The translations under genes and the position numbers were made by a program. Of a stretch of DNA of 64,000 nucleotides, positions 33,837-42,580 are shown piece after piece. Origin of the DNA: Methylobacterium organophilum (GTDB lineage: Bacteria > Pseudomonadota > Alphaproteobacteria > Rhizobiales > Beijerinckiaceae); contig NZ_BPQV01000014.1 in NCBI RefSeq assembly GCF_022179465.1, forward strand, positions 1 through 64,000, written 5' to 3'. The notes under the pieces were generated by a model, which saw only the letters and a program-made list of their open reading frames with translations, did no database searches and was not told the DNA's origin. Position 1 is the stretch's first letter. The number at the start of each line of letters is the position of its first letter.

Positions 33837-34240
33837 CGCATCCCATGATCGAGATCGACGACCCGGCGGTGAAGGCCGAGGTGGAGGCGGTGTTCGCCGC
33901 CTACGAGACGGCCCTGGTGACCAACGACGTGGCCACCCTCGAGAACCTGTTCCACGACGACCTCCGCACCATCCGCTACGGGGCGGGGGAGAACCTCTAC
34001 GGCATGGAGGCGATCCGCGCCTTCCGCCGGGCGCGGGCGCCGCAGGGGCTGGCGCGCAGCCTGGAGCACACGGTCATCACCACCTACGGTCGCGATATGG
34101 CCGTGGCGATGACCCTGTTCCGGCGGGAGGGGGCGGCGGGCCGCATCGGCCGCCAGAGCCAGACCTGGGTACGATTCCCCGAGGGCTGGAAGGTGGTCGC
34201 CGCCCATGTCAGCGTCATCGAGGATCCCGGCCCCGCCTGA
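33833..34240 (+). CDS. hpxZ: HpxZ/AtzH-like protein (DUF3225, NTF2-like fold)
   Basis: The 135-aa product matches the HpxZ/DUF3225 group: IDDPAVKAEVEAVFAAYETAL, then LHTIRYG-like LRTIRYGAGENLYG, and a C-terminal QTWVRFPEGWKVVAAHVS typical of SnoaL/NTF2-like folds. AtzH, from the same group, hydrolyses 1,3-dicarboxyurea. HpxZ is required for oxalurate use in Klebsiella. The GTG start overlaps the amidase stop, so it is the last gene of the hpxX-atzE-hpxZ operon. Confidence 0.88.
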   Translation: MTHPMIEIDDPAVKAEVEAVFAAYETALVTNDVATLENLFHDDLRTIRYGAGENLYGMEAIRAFRRARAPQGLARSLEHTVITTYGRDMAVAMTLFRREGAAGRIGRQSQTWVRFPEGWKVVAAHVSVIEDPGPA

Positions 34241-34287
34241 GCGGCCGCAGCCGGGACCGTTTCCTCTCCGATTGCGCGGAAACGGCC

Positions 34288-34494
34288 TCAGATCCGCTCG
34301 GCCAGGGCGTTCAGCGCCCGCGGCACCGCGATGTTGGAGCTGGCGGCCTGCGGGTCGCCGGCCGCCGTCGTGAGCAGACGGGCGATCTTGGCCGGGTCCA
34401 CGGCGTTCCGATCCCCGAGGCAGTCGATCAGGACCTGAAGCGCGTACTCGATCGCCACGATGCGCGCCTCGAGATCCCCCTGCTTGCCGTTCAC
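34288..34494 (-). CDS. Small helical protein, unknown
   Basis: The 68-aa product starts with GTG after a good GAGGGAGA ribosome site. It is predicted mostly helical (DLEARIVAIEYALQVLIDCL, AKIARLLTTAA) with no signal peptide. I do not recognise the family. It converges with hpxZ and stands alone. The motif AGTTGTATC at 34528-34536, also found in the Tsx/GntR region, lies just upstream. Confidence 0.6.
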   Translation of the reverse strand: MNGKQGDLEARIVAIEYALQVLIDCLGDRNAVDPAKIARLLTTAAGDPQAASSNIAVPRALNALAERI

Positions 34495-34685
34495 GAGCTG
34501 TCTCCCTCGGTGATGCCTGCACGCCCCAGTTGTATCTTGAGGGACGCGACGCCCGCCTCGGCAGGTGCACCGGCATTATCGTGCCTGAGCTCGGCCCCTG
34601 CCATCGCGGCTGGCGCGTGGCTGACCATTGCCGTCCGCACAGCTCGCGGCCGGATGGGCGGCAGGCTTGTCTCCCGCGCAGGCGT

Positions 34686-35900
34686 TCAGGACCGCCGAAG
34701 CGGCTTCGGATGCTCCAGGAAGAAGCGCAGCATCTCGCGGCTCGCATCCGGGCCGGCTGGATCGGTGAAGGAGCCGTCCGGGCTGCCGCCGGACCAGGCA
34801 TGGCCGGCCCCGTGCAGGCTCCATTGCTCGAGCATCACGCGGCCCGATGCGTCGGCATGCCGGGTCAGGGTGTAGCGGCTGCCATCCGCGCCGACGCCCG
34901 TGCGGGTTGTGGCTTCGAGGGGAGCCGCCGCGGCGAACTGGGCGATGACCCGGTCGCCGTTGACGACGTTGACGGTCTTGTCGCGGTCGCCGTGGAAGAC
35001 GATCGCCGGCAGGGCGGTGCCGTTGGGCCGCACAGTGCCCCCGCCGCCGTTCATGGCCTGGAAGGCGGACGCCGCATCCCGCGCCGCGCCGCAGGCGAGG
35101 CCGGAATGCACGCCCACCGCCGCGTAGAGATCGGGATAGGCGCTGCCCATGATCGCCGCGGCCGCCCCGCCCGCCGAGAGGCCGGCGACGTAGACCCGGG
35201 CCGGATCGACCGCGTACTCCGCCATGATCTCCTGGGTGATGCCGGCGATGAGGGCGGGCTCGCCGCGCCCGCGGGCCTGCTCGGCGGCGTTGAACCAGTT
35301 CCAGCAGCGGGAGACATTGGCGGAGGCACTCTGGGCCGGATAGGCCACGAGGAAGACCTCCGCCTCGGCGAGGACGTTCATGCGGGTGCCGGCAGCAAAG
35401 TCATCCGGGTTCTGGTTGCAGCCGTGCAGCATCACCACCAGGGGCACCGGCTCGCCCCGGTAGCCCTCGGGCACGTAGAGCTTGTAGCCGCGCTTCCCGG
35501 CGGCGCCGGAGAAGCTGCGCTCCGTGAAGCGGGCATCGTCCGGGGCCGGCGCCGGGCGCCCCCAGCCCTCGAAGCCGTGCAGCCCCTCCGAGAAGGCGCC
35601 GGCGCCGGGAAGGCGATCCAGCAGCGCGCGCATCGGCTCGGGCATGGACCAGGAGGCTACGGGATCGGGCGCCTCCGTCCGAGCGGAGGACAGCTCTCCG
35701 TTGGCCGGCGGCTCGGGCGCGGCGGTCCAGGCGCCGCCGGGCCGGGTGGGCGCCACGAGATCGATCGTGTCGTTCCTCCGGGACTCCGGTGGCGGCGTGT
35801 CCGCCGGCCTGCCCCGCAGCAGGGCCAGGGCCTCGCCGAGCTGGCCCGCCCGGGTGAGGCGCGTGACCTCGCGCATATCGACCTTGAAGAGCGGCTTCAT
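34686..35900 (-). CDS. PHB depolymerase-family esterase
   Basis: The 404-aa product contains the esterase-PHB domain from about residue 130: VPLVVMLHGCNQNPDDFA, the lipase box GLSAGGA with the nucleophile Ser, an Asp in FHGDRDKTV, and a His in HGAGHAWSGG. There is no export signal, so it is probably an intracellular or granule-associated esterase, with an unusual 120-residue N-terminal region (MREVTRLTRAGQLGEALALLRG). It may release hydroxybutyrate from stored polyester. A ribbon-helix-helix gene lies 40 bases upstream on the same strand. Confidence 0.85.
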   Translation of the reverse strand: MKPLFKVDMREVTRLTRAGQLGEALALLRGRPADTPPPESRRNDTIDLVAPTRPGGAWTAAPEPPANGELSSARTEAPDPVASWSMPEPMRALLDRLPGAGAFSEGLHGFEGWGRPAPAPDDARFTERSFSGAAGKRGYKLYVPEGYRGEPVPLVVMLHGCNQNPDDFAAGTRMNVLAEAEVFLVAYPAQSASANVSRCWNWFNAAEQARGRGEPALIAGITQEIMAEYAVDPARVYVAGLSAGGAAAAIMGSAYPDLYAAVGVHSGLACGAARDAASAFQAMNGGGGTVRPNGTALPAIVFHGDRDKTVNVVNGDRVIAQFAAAAPLEATTRTGVGADGSRYTLTRHADASGRVMLEQWSLHGAGHAWSGGSPDGSFTDPAGPDASREMLRFFLEHPKPLRRS

Positions 35901-35940
35901 CGCGTTGCCTTCGGAGAGAGGAGCGGGGTGACAGGCACGG

Positions 35941-36360
35941 TCAGGCGATACGGTCGCTCAGCGCCGCCTTGACGGCGGGGCTCGCCTGGAAGGCGCCGAG
36001 AACCTGCACGGAGGCGATCGCCGCACGGGCGAGCTCCGGCGTCACATCCCCGGCGATGCTGGCGAGGCCGACGACATGGATGTGGAGCGGCGTGCCGGCG
36101 TCCCGCGCCGCCTCCAGCTCAGCCCGGCCGATCTGGCGCAGGCCGAGATCGAGCCGGTTGCGCGACACCGACTGGCGCACCGCCTCGTCGTGGCGCTCCA
36201 GCTGGTTGCGGATCGCCGTGCGGATGAAGTCGGCGCGGTTCCCGTAGAACCCGTCGCGCACCATCAGGTCGATGCGCCCGAGATCGACGAAGCCGAGATT
36301 GACCGTGATCTTCTCGCTGTCCGCCACCCGGAGACGATGCGGCTGCACCTCGGCATTCAT
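35941..36360 (-). CDS. Ribbon-helix-helix (CopG-type) regulator
   Basis: The 139-aa product shows a ribbon-helix-helix DNA-binding motif at residues 17-54 (KITVNLGFVDLGRIDLMV, then DFIRTAIRNQLERH). A C-terminal domain of unknown fold follows with HIHVVGLASIAGDVTPELA. It lies 40 bases upstream of the PHB depolymerase gene in the same direction, an association that suggests local or storage-polymer regulation. A CCATCC-CGCC-GGATGG dyad at 36391-36406, just before its start, could be its own operator. Confidence 0.82.
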   Translation of the reverse strand: MNAEVQPHRLRVADSEKITVNLGFVDLGRIDLMVRDGFYGNRADFIRTAIRNQLERHDEAVRQSVSRNRLDLGLRQIGRAELEAARDAGTPLHIHVVGLASIAGDVTPELARAAIASVQVLGAFQASPAVKAALSDRIA

Positions 36361-36390
36361 TGCCAGAACCTTCCGTTCGCCATCCGCGGA

Positions 36391-36410
36391 CCATCCCGCC
36401 GGATGGTTTT
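36391..36410. promoter_or_regulatory. Small dyad upstream of the ribbon-helix-helix gene
   Basis: CCATCC (36391-36396) and GGATGG (36401-36406) pair around CGCC, with TTTT after. It lies 31 bases before the regulator start. It could be an operator, or a weak terminator in plus orientation, though no plus gene precedes it. Confidence 0.3.
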
Positions 36411-36489
36411 CGAGATGGTGCGGCGCACAATCCTTTTCAAGACGCGCCGGGCCGAAAGGGGTTCCGCCTTAGCCCCCGATCCGACGACC

Positions 36490-36813
36490 TCATCCCCGCG
36501 GGCCGAGCAGGATGATCGCCGTGCCGGCGAGGCAGGTGGCGGCGCCGAGGGCATCCCAGCGGTCCGGCACGCGCCCCTCGACCCACCAGAGCCAGAGGAT
36601 CGAGGCGGCGACGTAGACGCCGCCATAGGCGGCATAGGCACGGCCCGCCGCCTCGCTCTCCACCAGAGTCAGCAGCCAGGCGAACAGGGCGAGACTCGCG
36701 AGCCCCGGGAGCAGCCACAAAGGCGAGCGATCGAGCCGGAGCCAGGCCCAGAACGCGAAGCAGCCGGCGATCTCGGCCAGGGCCGCGGCGGCATAGGCGC
36801 CCAGGCTGGTCAT
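36490..36813 (-). CDS. ynfA: YnfA/UPF0060 family membrane protein
   Basis: The 107-aa protein has four hydrophobic helices and the family motif [15 protein letters not shown] followed by [22 protein letters not shown]. The UPF0060 family is related to small multidrug-resistance proteins, and some members have been linked to efflux. The ATG at 36813 overlaps the stop of the DinB gene in an ATGA arrangement, so the pair is coupled. Confidence 0.9.
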   Translation of the reverse strand: MTSLGAYAAAALAEIAGCFAFWAWLRLDRSPLWLLPGLASLALFAWLLTLVESEAAGRAYAAYGGVYVAASILWLWWVEGRVPDRWDALGAATCLAGTAIILLGPRG

Positions 36814-37322
36814 GCCCGCGCCGTCTCCCGCTGCATGGCGAGCAGGTCGAGGGAGGGCGGCTCCGCCATGCCCAGGCGGGTCAGGATGGCATGGGCCTGC
36901 CCGCGATGATGGGTCTGGTGGTTGAACAGATGGGCGAGCACGTCCCGGACCGGCTGTCGCCGCGGCGTACCGGCGGTGGTGGCGTAGTCGAGGATGGCGG
37001 AGAGCGCGTCGAGCGACAGAGCGTCGAGAAAGGCCGCGAGCCGCGCATCCTCCGCCTCGCGGGCCGCCCGCAGCGGTTCCAGCGCCTCGAACAGGATAGC
37101 GTCGAGCCGCGAGGGCGCCTCGCCCGTGCCGGTGAGCCGCCTCAGCCAGATCCGATCGGTGACGAGGAGGTGGTTCAGGGTGCCGTGCAGGCTCCCGAAA
37201 AAGGTCCCCGCCTCCTGCCGGTAGGCCGCGTCCGGCAGCATGGCCGCCGCCGCGTAGAGACGGCGGTTCGCCCAGGAATTGTAGGCGGCGAGGCCGCGGA
37301 AATGGGTGAGCAGCGCGAACAT
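36810..37322 (-). CDS. DinB-family protein
   Basis: The 170-aa four-helix-bundle protein has the metal-binding histidines expected for DinB/YfiT-like folds: one in [15 protein letters not shown] and two in [12 protein letters not shown]. Members act as thiol-dependent transferases or are of unknown role, and the name reflects DNA-damage induction in Bacillus only. ATG 37322 starts [19 protein letters not shown], typical of the family; a GTG 42 bases earlier is less likely. It is coupled to ynfA. Confidence 0.88.
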   Translation of the reverse strand: MFALLTHFRGLAAYNSWANRRLYAAAAMLPDAAYRQEAGTFFGSLHGTLNHLLVTDRIWLRRLTGTGEAPSRLDAILFEALEPLRAAREAEDARLAAFLDALSLDALSAILDYATTAGTPRRQPVRDVLAHLFNHQTHHRGQAHAILTRLGMAEPPSLDLLAMQRETARA

Positions 37323-37664
37323 CCGCGGATGGGCTCCGGCGAGCCCGAAGGCCCGACACGTCACCGTAAGGCGCGAAGACCCGCTTGTCAGACCCGCTCG
37401 CGTCGACGCGCGGGAGGGCGGTTCGCGCCGATATCCTGGCGCGGGGGCGCCAGCCCCGCGATGCGAAGGCGATCGGTTCCCGGATCTCCCTCCAAGCTTA
37501 ATAAACTTCAGATTGCATAATCATCGCAGGCAATTCGAAGTTAACACAGATGAATCAGCCCTTAACCGACAACACACGACACGAAATTATACGTTTATTA
37601 AATCCGGCCCTGAATTGTCGGAAGACATCCCACCCTCTTCCGGCAGAAGGCCTACTCCGAGGCC
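37323..37664. promoter_or_regulatory. AT-rich divergent region before the chemoreceptor operon
   Basis: This 342-base gap has no recognised gene. The right half is markedly AT-rich for this genome and should hold the promoter of the 37665-39478 operon. TTAATAAAC (37498-37506) and GTTTATTAA (37593-37601) form a perfect but widely spaced 9-bp inverted repeat. Confidence 0.4.
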
Positions 37665-38015
37665 ATGCGATCCGATCTTGTGCCAGGCGTGATGGCGAGC
37701 GGCGTACTTCTGGTGATTCCGTTTGTCTTGCTCGGCCTGCCCCGCTCGGACGATGTCGCGGTGATCGGGGGCCCCGCCGACGGGCTCGCGGGAGCGGCCC
37801 GCGCCGTAGCGCAGGCCGGCGGCCAGATCGTGAATGCCGTCGCTGGAGGCCCGATCCTGCTCGCCCGCTCGGAGCGGCCGGGCTTCGCCGCGCGCCTCTA
37901 CGCGGCCGGCGCCTGGCTCGTGCTGCCCGCCTTCGGGGGCGGCTGCGCCGGGCGCGGCCCCTCCGCACGCGCTTCCGCAGAGATCCGCATCGCCCCCGGC
38001 AAGGCCTCCCCATGA
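37665..38015 (+). CDS. Small membrane protein coupled to a chemoreceptor, unknown
   Basis: The 116-aa product has an N-terminal hydrophobic segment ([17 protein letters not shown]), a Gly/Ala-rich middle and a weaker second hydrophobic stretch. [21 protein letters not shown] has no known domain to my eye. Its TGA overlaps the chemoreceptor ATG by four bases (ATGA), the best evidence that it is a real gene. Position suggests an accessory protein of the receptor, perhaps a sensor, but that is inference only. Confidence 0.6.
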   Translation: MRSDLVPGVMASGVLLVIPFVLLGLPRSDDVAVIGGPADGLAGAARAVAQAGGQIVNAVAGGPILLARSERPGFAARLYAAGAWLVLPAFGGGCAGRGPSARASAEIRIAPGKASP

Positions 38016-39478
38016 CCGACCTGAACCAGTTCCGGCACGCCTTCGCGCGCCTCCTCGTCGCCCTGCTCTGGCTGCACGTGCCCCTCGCCGCCGGGGTCGC
38101 GCTCGCGACGGGGCACGACTTCGCCGCGGGGCCGCCCCTGGCGGCGGCGGTCCTCGCAAGCGTCGCGACCCTGTTCTGGAGGCGCGATCCGATCGGGCTC
38201 TCGACTCGCCTCGTCAGCGGAGCCGCCCTGGTCGGCATGGCCAGCATCCTGCTCTACGGCATGGTCGGCCATCCCTGGCAGATCGACCTGCACATGTATT
38301 TCTTCGCCTGCCTCGCGGTGCTGGTCGGCTGGTGCGACTGGCGGGTGATCCTGCTGGCGGCGGGGGCGACGGCCCTGCATCACCTCGCGCTCAGCTTCGC
38401 CCTGCCGACGCTGGTCTTCCCCGAGGCCGCGACTGCAAATCTCGGCCGCGTGGTTCTGCATGCCCTGATCGTGGCGATGGAGACCGGCGTGCTGATGTGG
38501 GTCTGTCACACCGTCTCCCACGCCTTCCGGGCGCTCAGCGCCTCGGAACAGGACGCGCAGGCCCAGGTCGCCCGCACTCAGGCCCTGGAACAGGAGGCGG
38601 CCCTGGCGCGGGCGGGCGTCGAGGCGCAGCGCAAGGCGGCCATGGTCGAGATCGCGCAGAGCTTCGAGCGGACGGTCGGCGGCATCGTCGCGGGCGTCGA
38701 CGCCTCCGCCGCCGAGCTGCAGGCGACGGCCGAGACCATGACGGCGACCGCCAGCGAGACGGCCGGCCGCTCCGGCGGCGTGGCCGACGCCGCCCGGGAA
38801 GCCGCCGCCAATGTCGGCACCGTGGCCGCCGCGGCCGAGCAACTCGGTGCCTCGGTGCAGGAGATCGGCCGCCAGGTCACGGGCTCCGCCGATCTCGCAC
38901 AGCGGGCCGTCACCGAAGCCGATCAGAGCGCGGGCCTGGTGCAGGCGCTCAGCGCCGCCGTCACCCGGATCGGCGACGTGGTCGGGCTGATCTCGACCAT
39001 CGCCGGCCAGACGAACCTCCTCGCCCTCAACGCCACGATCGAGGCGGCCCGGGCCGGGGAGGCCGGCCGCGGCTTCGCGGTGGTGGCCGCCGAGGTCAAG
39101 GAACTCGCCAGCCAGACCGCGAAGGCGACGGAGGAGATCTCGGCCCAGATCGCGCAGATTCAGGGCGCGACCGGCGAGGCGGTGACCGCCATCGGCGGGA
39201 TCACCGAGCGGATCCGCGAGATCAACGCGGTGACCGCCGCCATCGCCGCGGCGGTGGAGGAGCAGGGCGCGGCCACGCAGGAGATCGTGCGCAACGCCGC
39301 CCAGGCCTCGACGGGAACCGCTTCGGTGACCGGCAGCATCACCGGCATGGCGGAGGCGTCCGAGAAGACCGGCACGGCCGCCCATCAGCTGCTCGCCGCC
39401 GCCGCCCTGCTCTCGGGCCGATCCGGGCAACTCAGCGCCGAGGTCTCGCGCTTCCTCGACACGGTGCGGGCCGCCTGA
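38012..39478 (+). CDS. Methyl-accepting chemotaxis protein with multi-span membrane sensor
   Basis: The 488-aa receptor has an N-terminal membrane domain of about five or six helices (residues 10-165) in place of a periplasmic ligand domain. A coiled-coil linker and the cytoplasmic signalling domain follow. The hairpin tip is recognisable from [35 protein letters not shown] and QTAKATEEI. It would signal through CheW/CheA. The sensor type implies detection of a membrane-related or energy-state cue. The frame is open upstream, but ATG 38012, overlapping the previous stop, is the start. Its tail nearly matches the partial receptor at position 1. Confidence 0.93.
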   Translation: MTDLNQFRHAFARLLVALLWLHVPLAAGVALATGHDFAAGPPLAAAVLASVATLFWRRDPIGLSTRLVSGAALVGMASILLYGMVGHPWQIDLHMYFFACLAVLVGWCDWRVILLAAGATALHHLALSFALPTLVFPEAATANLGRVVLHALIVAMETGVLMWVCHTVSHAFRALSASEQDAQAQVARTQALEQEAALARAGVEAQRKAAMVEIAQSFERTVGGIVAGVDASAAELQATAETMTATASETAGRSGGVADAAREAAANVGTVAAAAEQLGASVQEIGRQVTGSADLAQRAVTEADQSAGLVQALSAAVTRIGDVVGLISTIAGQTNLLALNATIEAARAGEAGRGFAVVAAEVKELASQTAKATEEISAQIAQIQGATGEAVTAIGGITERIREINAVTAAIAAAVEEQGAATQEIVRNAAQASTGTASVTGSITGMAEASEKTGTAAHQLLAAAALLSGRSGQLSAEVSRFLDTVRAA

Positions 39479-39623
39479 CCGGAGCCGCGCTCCCCGCAAC
39501 ACGTGACGGGATCCCCGGCATCCGGGCATCCCGTCTTCGCGTGCAACCACGCTTTGGGAGAACGATCTTTACCCCCCGTCATGCGGCACCTATGGTGACC
39601 GTCTGCCGTCCATTGTGGGATCC

Positions 39624-40229
39624 ATGCTGAACACCGCCTCCGGCGCTCCCGTCGAGAGCCCCCGCACGCTGGAAAAGGCGCTCGGGCATCAGGTGCGCCA
39701 GTTCCGACGCGAACGCGACCTCTCGGTCTCGGATCTCGCCGCCGCCGCCGGCCTCTCCCTCGGCATGATCTCCAAGATCGAGAACGGGCAGATCTCGCCC
39801 TCGCTCTCGACCATCAACGCCCTGGCCAATGCCCTCAACGTGCCGATCACGGCCCTGTTCTCGGCCTTCGAGGAGAAGCGCGACTGCTCCTATGTGCGGG
39901 CGGGGCAGGGGGTCGCGATCGAGCGGCGCGGCACCAAGGTCGGCCATGTCTACGAGCTGCTCGGCGCGGCGCTCGGCGGCGACATCGTGGTCGAGCCCTA
40001 TCTCATCACCCTCAAGGAGGATGCGGAGGCCTATACCGGCTTCCGGCATGCAGGCCTCGAATTCATCTACATGCTGAGCGGCGAGGTGGTGTACCGCCAT
40101 GCCGGCCACGATTACCGCCTTCAGCCCGGCGACGCGCTGCTGTTCGACCCCGCCGCCCTGCACGGCCCGGCCGAGCTGGTGAAGACGCCGATGACCTATC
40201 TCTCGATCATCATCTATCCGCGCACCTGA
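39624..40229 (+). CDS. XRE-family regulator with C-terminal cupin
   Basis: The 201-aa product has a helix-turn-helix of the Cro/C1 type at about residues 20-75 (LSVSDLAAAAGLSLGMISKI, NALANALNVP). A cupin domain from about residue 105 includes RHAGLEFIYMLSGEV and LQPGDALLFDP. This two-domain design is common among regulators of amino-acid and aromatic-acid catabolism, where the cupin senses a small ligand. GTG 39615 is in frame, but ATG 39624 is preferred. The Rieske oxygenase gene follows 108 bases later in the same direction and may be its target. Confidence 0.92.
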   Translation: MLNTASGAPVESPRTLEKALGHQVRQFRRERDLSVSDLAAAAGLSLGMISKIENGQISPSLSTINALANALNVPITALFSAFEEKRDCSYVRAGQGVAIERRGTKVGHVYELLGAALGGDIVVEPYLITLKEDAEAYTGFRHAGLEFIYMLSGEVVYRHAGHDYRLQPGDALLFDPAALHGPAELVKTPMTYLSIIIYPRT

Positions 40230-40337
40230 TCGCCCGGCGCTGGCGAGGCGCCGCGGCCTTGCGATAGGACAAAGACACGGCGCGCCGCCGATGCTCCGAC
40301 GCGCCCTCGACCACGCCCCTGAGGCCGGACCCCGCCG

Positions 40338-41435
40338 ATGCTCACCGCCGCCCCGCCGCGCGCCGCCCCGCCCGAGACGGGCCCCGACGCCCTCGACCCG
40401 CAGGCGATGCGCGAGCCGCTGCCCAACGCCTGGTACTGCGTCGGCCCCGCCGACGGCATCGCCACGAACCGGATGCGGGCGGTCGCCCTCCAGGGGGAGC
40501 AGATCGTGCTCGGGCGCGCCAAGGACGGCACCGCCTTCGCCCTGCGCGACCGCTGCCCGCACCGGGGCATGGCCCTGTCCAAGGGCAAATGCGACGGCGA
40601 GACCCTGATGTGCCCGTTCCACGGCTGGCGCTTCGGCACGGACGGGCGCTGCCGCGACGTACCGACCCTCTCGACCCACGATTCCGCCGATTTCTCCCGC
40701 ATCGCCGTGCAGCGCTTCCCCGTGATCGAGAGCGCGGGCTTCCTCTGGGTGAACCCCTATCTCGGGCCGGCCCGGGTCGAGGACGTGCCGGCGGTGCCCG
40801 AGCTCGGCTTCGAGGCGGCGGGCTGCCTCGTGCTGGAACTCGAGGTCGAGGCTTCCTTCGACCTGACCACGCTGAGCCTGGTCGATCCCGGCCACGTCGC
40901 CTTCGTGCACGACAATTGGTGGTTCCGGGCAAGCAAGGAGCTGCGGGAGAAGGTGAAGACCTTCCAGCCGGTGCCGCACGGCTTCGTCATGACGAGCCAC
41001 GCCACCACCACCTCCTCGCCGCTCTACCGGTTGCTCGGCGGGGCGCCCGAGGTCGAGATCGAGTTCCGGCTGCCGGGGGTGCGGCTGGAGCGGATCGTGG
41101 CCGGCACGAAACGGGTGGCGAACTACACCTTCGCCACGCCGCTCGGCCCGAACCGGACCATGCTCACCAACGCCCTCTACTGGAGCATGCCGGCGCTCAA
41201 CCTGCTCAAGCCGATCGCCAAGCCGCTGATGCGCCAGTTCCTGACCCAGGACCAGCAGGTGCTCCAGCACGCCCAGAAGGGCCTCGACCGCAAGCCCACC
41301 ATGGTGCTGCTCGGCCAGGGCGACCTGCCCTCGCAATGGTATTTCCGCCTGAAGCGGGAGGCGCTGGAAGCGGCCCGCGCCGGGCGCCCCTTCGAGAACC
41401 CGCTGGAGCGGCAGGAGCTGCGCTGGCGCTCGTGA
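40338..41435 (+). CDS. Rieske non-haem iron oxygenase, aromatic-ring/demethylase type
   Basis: The 365-aa oxygenase has an N-terminal Rieske [2Fe-2S] domain (C73-x-H75, C92-x2-H95) and a C-terminal mononuclear iron site. DPGHVAFVH carries D183, H186 and H191 in the usual D-x2-H-x4-H pattern. It resembles vanillate O-demethylase and related one-component oxygenases, which need a separate reductase; none is encoded next to it. The substrate is unknown. The metallo-beta-lactamase-fold gene begins 52 bases later. Confidence 0.9.
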   Translation: MLTAAPPRAAPPETGPDALDPQAMREPLPNAWYCVGPADGIATNRMRAVALQGEQIVLGRAKDGTAFALRDRCPHRGMALSKGKCDGETLMCPFHGWRFGTDGRCRDVPTLSTHDSADFSRIAVQRFPVIESAGFLWVNPYLGPARVEDVPAVPELGFEAAGCLVLELEVEASFDLTTLSLVDPGHVAFVHDNWWFRASKELREKVKTFQPVPHGFVMTSHATTTSSPLYRLLGGAPEVEIEFRLPGVRLERIVAGTKRVANYTFATPLGPNRTMLTNALYWSMPALNLLKPIAKPLMRQFLTQDQQVLQHAQKGLDRKPTMVLLGQGDLPSQWYFRLKREALEAARAGRPFENPLERQELRWRS

Positions 41436-41487
41436 GGGCGAACCGTCGCGCTTGAACCGCGGCCGCGGCCCGCCATCTGGAACCCTC

Positions 41488-42549
41488 ATGAAACGGCGAC
41501 GCCTGATCACGGTCGCGAGCGCGGCCACGGTGATGACCCTCGGCGGCGTCGGCTATGCCGCGCACCGGCGCGGCAACAATCCCTATTACCGGGGGCCCGA
41601 GAGCGACCATTTCGACGGGGTGCGCTTCCACGCCCCCGGCCAGGCCCCCGACAAGGACCTCTCGGACATCGCCCGCTGGCGCATGACCGCCAAGCGGGAG
41701 GCCTGGCCCGAGGCCGCCCCGAGCCCGTTCCCGCCGGACAAGCCGCCGGAACGCTTCGACGGGCTGCGCGTCGTGCTGATCGGGCATGCGAGCTACCTGT
41801 TCCAGGTCGCCGGCCGCAACATCCTGGTCGATCCGGTCTTCGCCAAGCGCGCGAGCCCGTTCCGCTTCGCCGGGCCGAAGCGGGCCAACCCGCCGGGCAT
41901 CGCCTATGCGGACCTGCCGCCGATCGACGCGGTGCTGATCACCCACAACCACTACGACCATCTCGACGGGCCGGGCATGGCCCGGCTCTGGACCGACCAT
42001 CAGCCGCTGATCGTGGCGCCGCTGGGCAACGACACGATCCTGCGCGGCTACGACGACAGCATGCATGTCGAGGCCCGGGACTGGGGCCAGTCGGTCGATC
42101 TCGGCGGCGGCGTCACCGCCCATCTCACCCCCGCCAACCACTGGTCGGCGCGGGGCCTCAACGACCGGCGCATGGCGCTCTGGTGCGCCTATCTGCTCAC
42201 CACCCCCCGCGGGGTGCATTACCATGTCGGCGATACCGGCCTCGGGGACGGCGCGATCTTCCGCGACCTGCGCGCCACCTTCGGCGCACCCCGCCTCGCC
42301 ACCCTGCCGATCGGGGCCTACGAGCCGCGCTGGTTCATGCAATCCCACCACATGAACCCGGCCGACGCGGTGGAGGCCCTGCAGCTCCTCGGCGCCGATC
42401 AGGCGCTGGGCCACCACTGGGGCACGTTCAAGCTCACCGACGAGGGCATCGAGCGCCCGGCCGAGGCCCTGGGCGAGGCCCTGTCCGCGGCCGGGCTGCC
42501 GGCGGAGCGGTTCCTGGCGCTGCGGCCGGGGCAGGTCTGGGTGGGGTAG
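41488..42549 (+). CDS. Metallo-beta-lactamase-fold hydrolase, NAPE-PLD-like
   Basis: The 353-aa protein has an N-terminal Tat-like signal (MKRRRLITVASAATVMTLGG) and the dinuclear metal motif ITHNHYDHLDG with H153, H155, D157 and H158. Later ligands lie in the PANHWSARG and HYHVGDTG segments. The sequence type is that of bacterial N-acyl-phosphatidylethanolamine phospholipase D-like or UlaG-like hydrolases. The substrate is unknown. Co-orientation and the 52-base gap suggest co-transcription with the Rieske gene. Confidence 0.88.
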   Translation: MKRRRLITVASAATVMTLGGVGYAAHRRGNNPYYRGPESDHFDGVRFHAPGQAPDKDLSDIARWRMTAKREAWPEAAPSPFPPDKPPERFDGLRVVLIGHASYLFQVAGRNILVDPVFAKRASPFRFAGPKRANPPGIAYADLPPIDAVLITHNHYDHLDGPGMARLWTDHQPLIVAPLGNDTILRGYDDSMHVEARDWGQSVDLGGGVTAHLTPANHWSARGLNDRRMALWCAYLLTTPRGVHYHVGDTGLGDGAIFRDLRATFGAPRLATLPIGAYEPRWFMQSHHMNPADAVEALQLLGADQALGHHWGTFKLTDEGIERPAEALGEALSAAGLPAERFLALRPGQVWVG

Positions 42550-42580
42550 GGACGGGTTGGGTCAGGGCGGCGCCCCGGCC

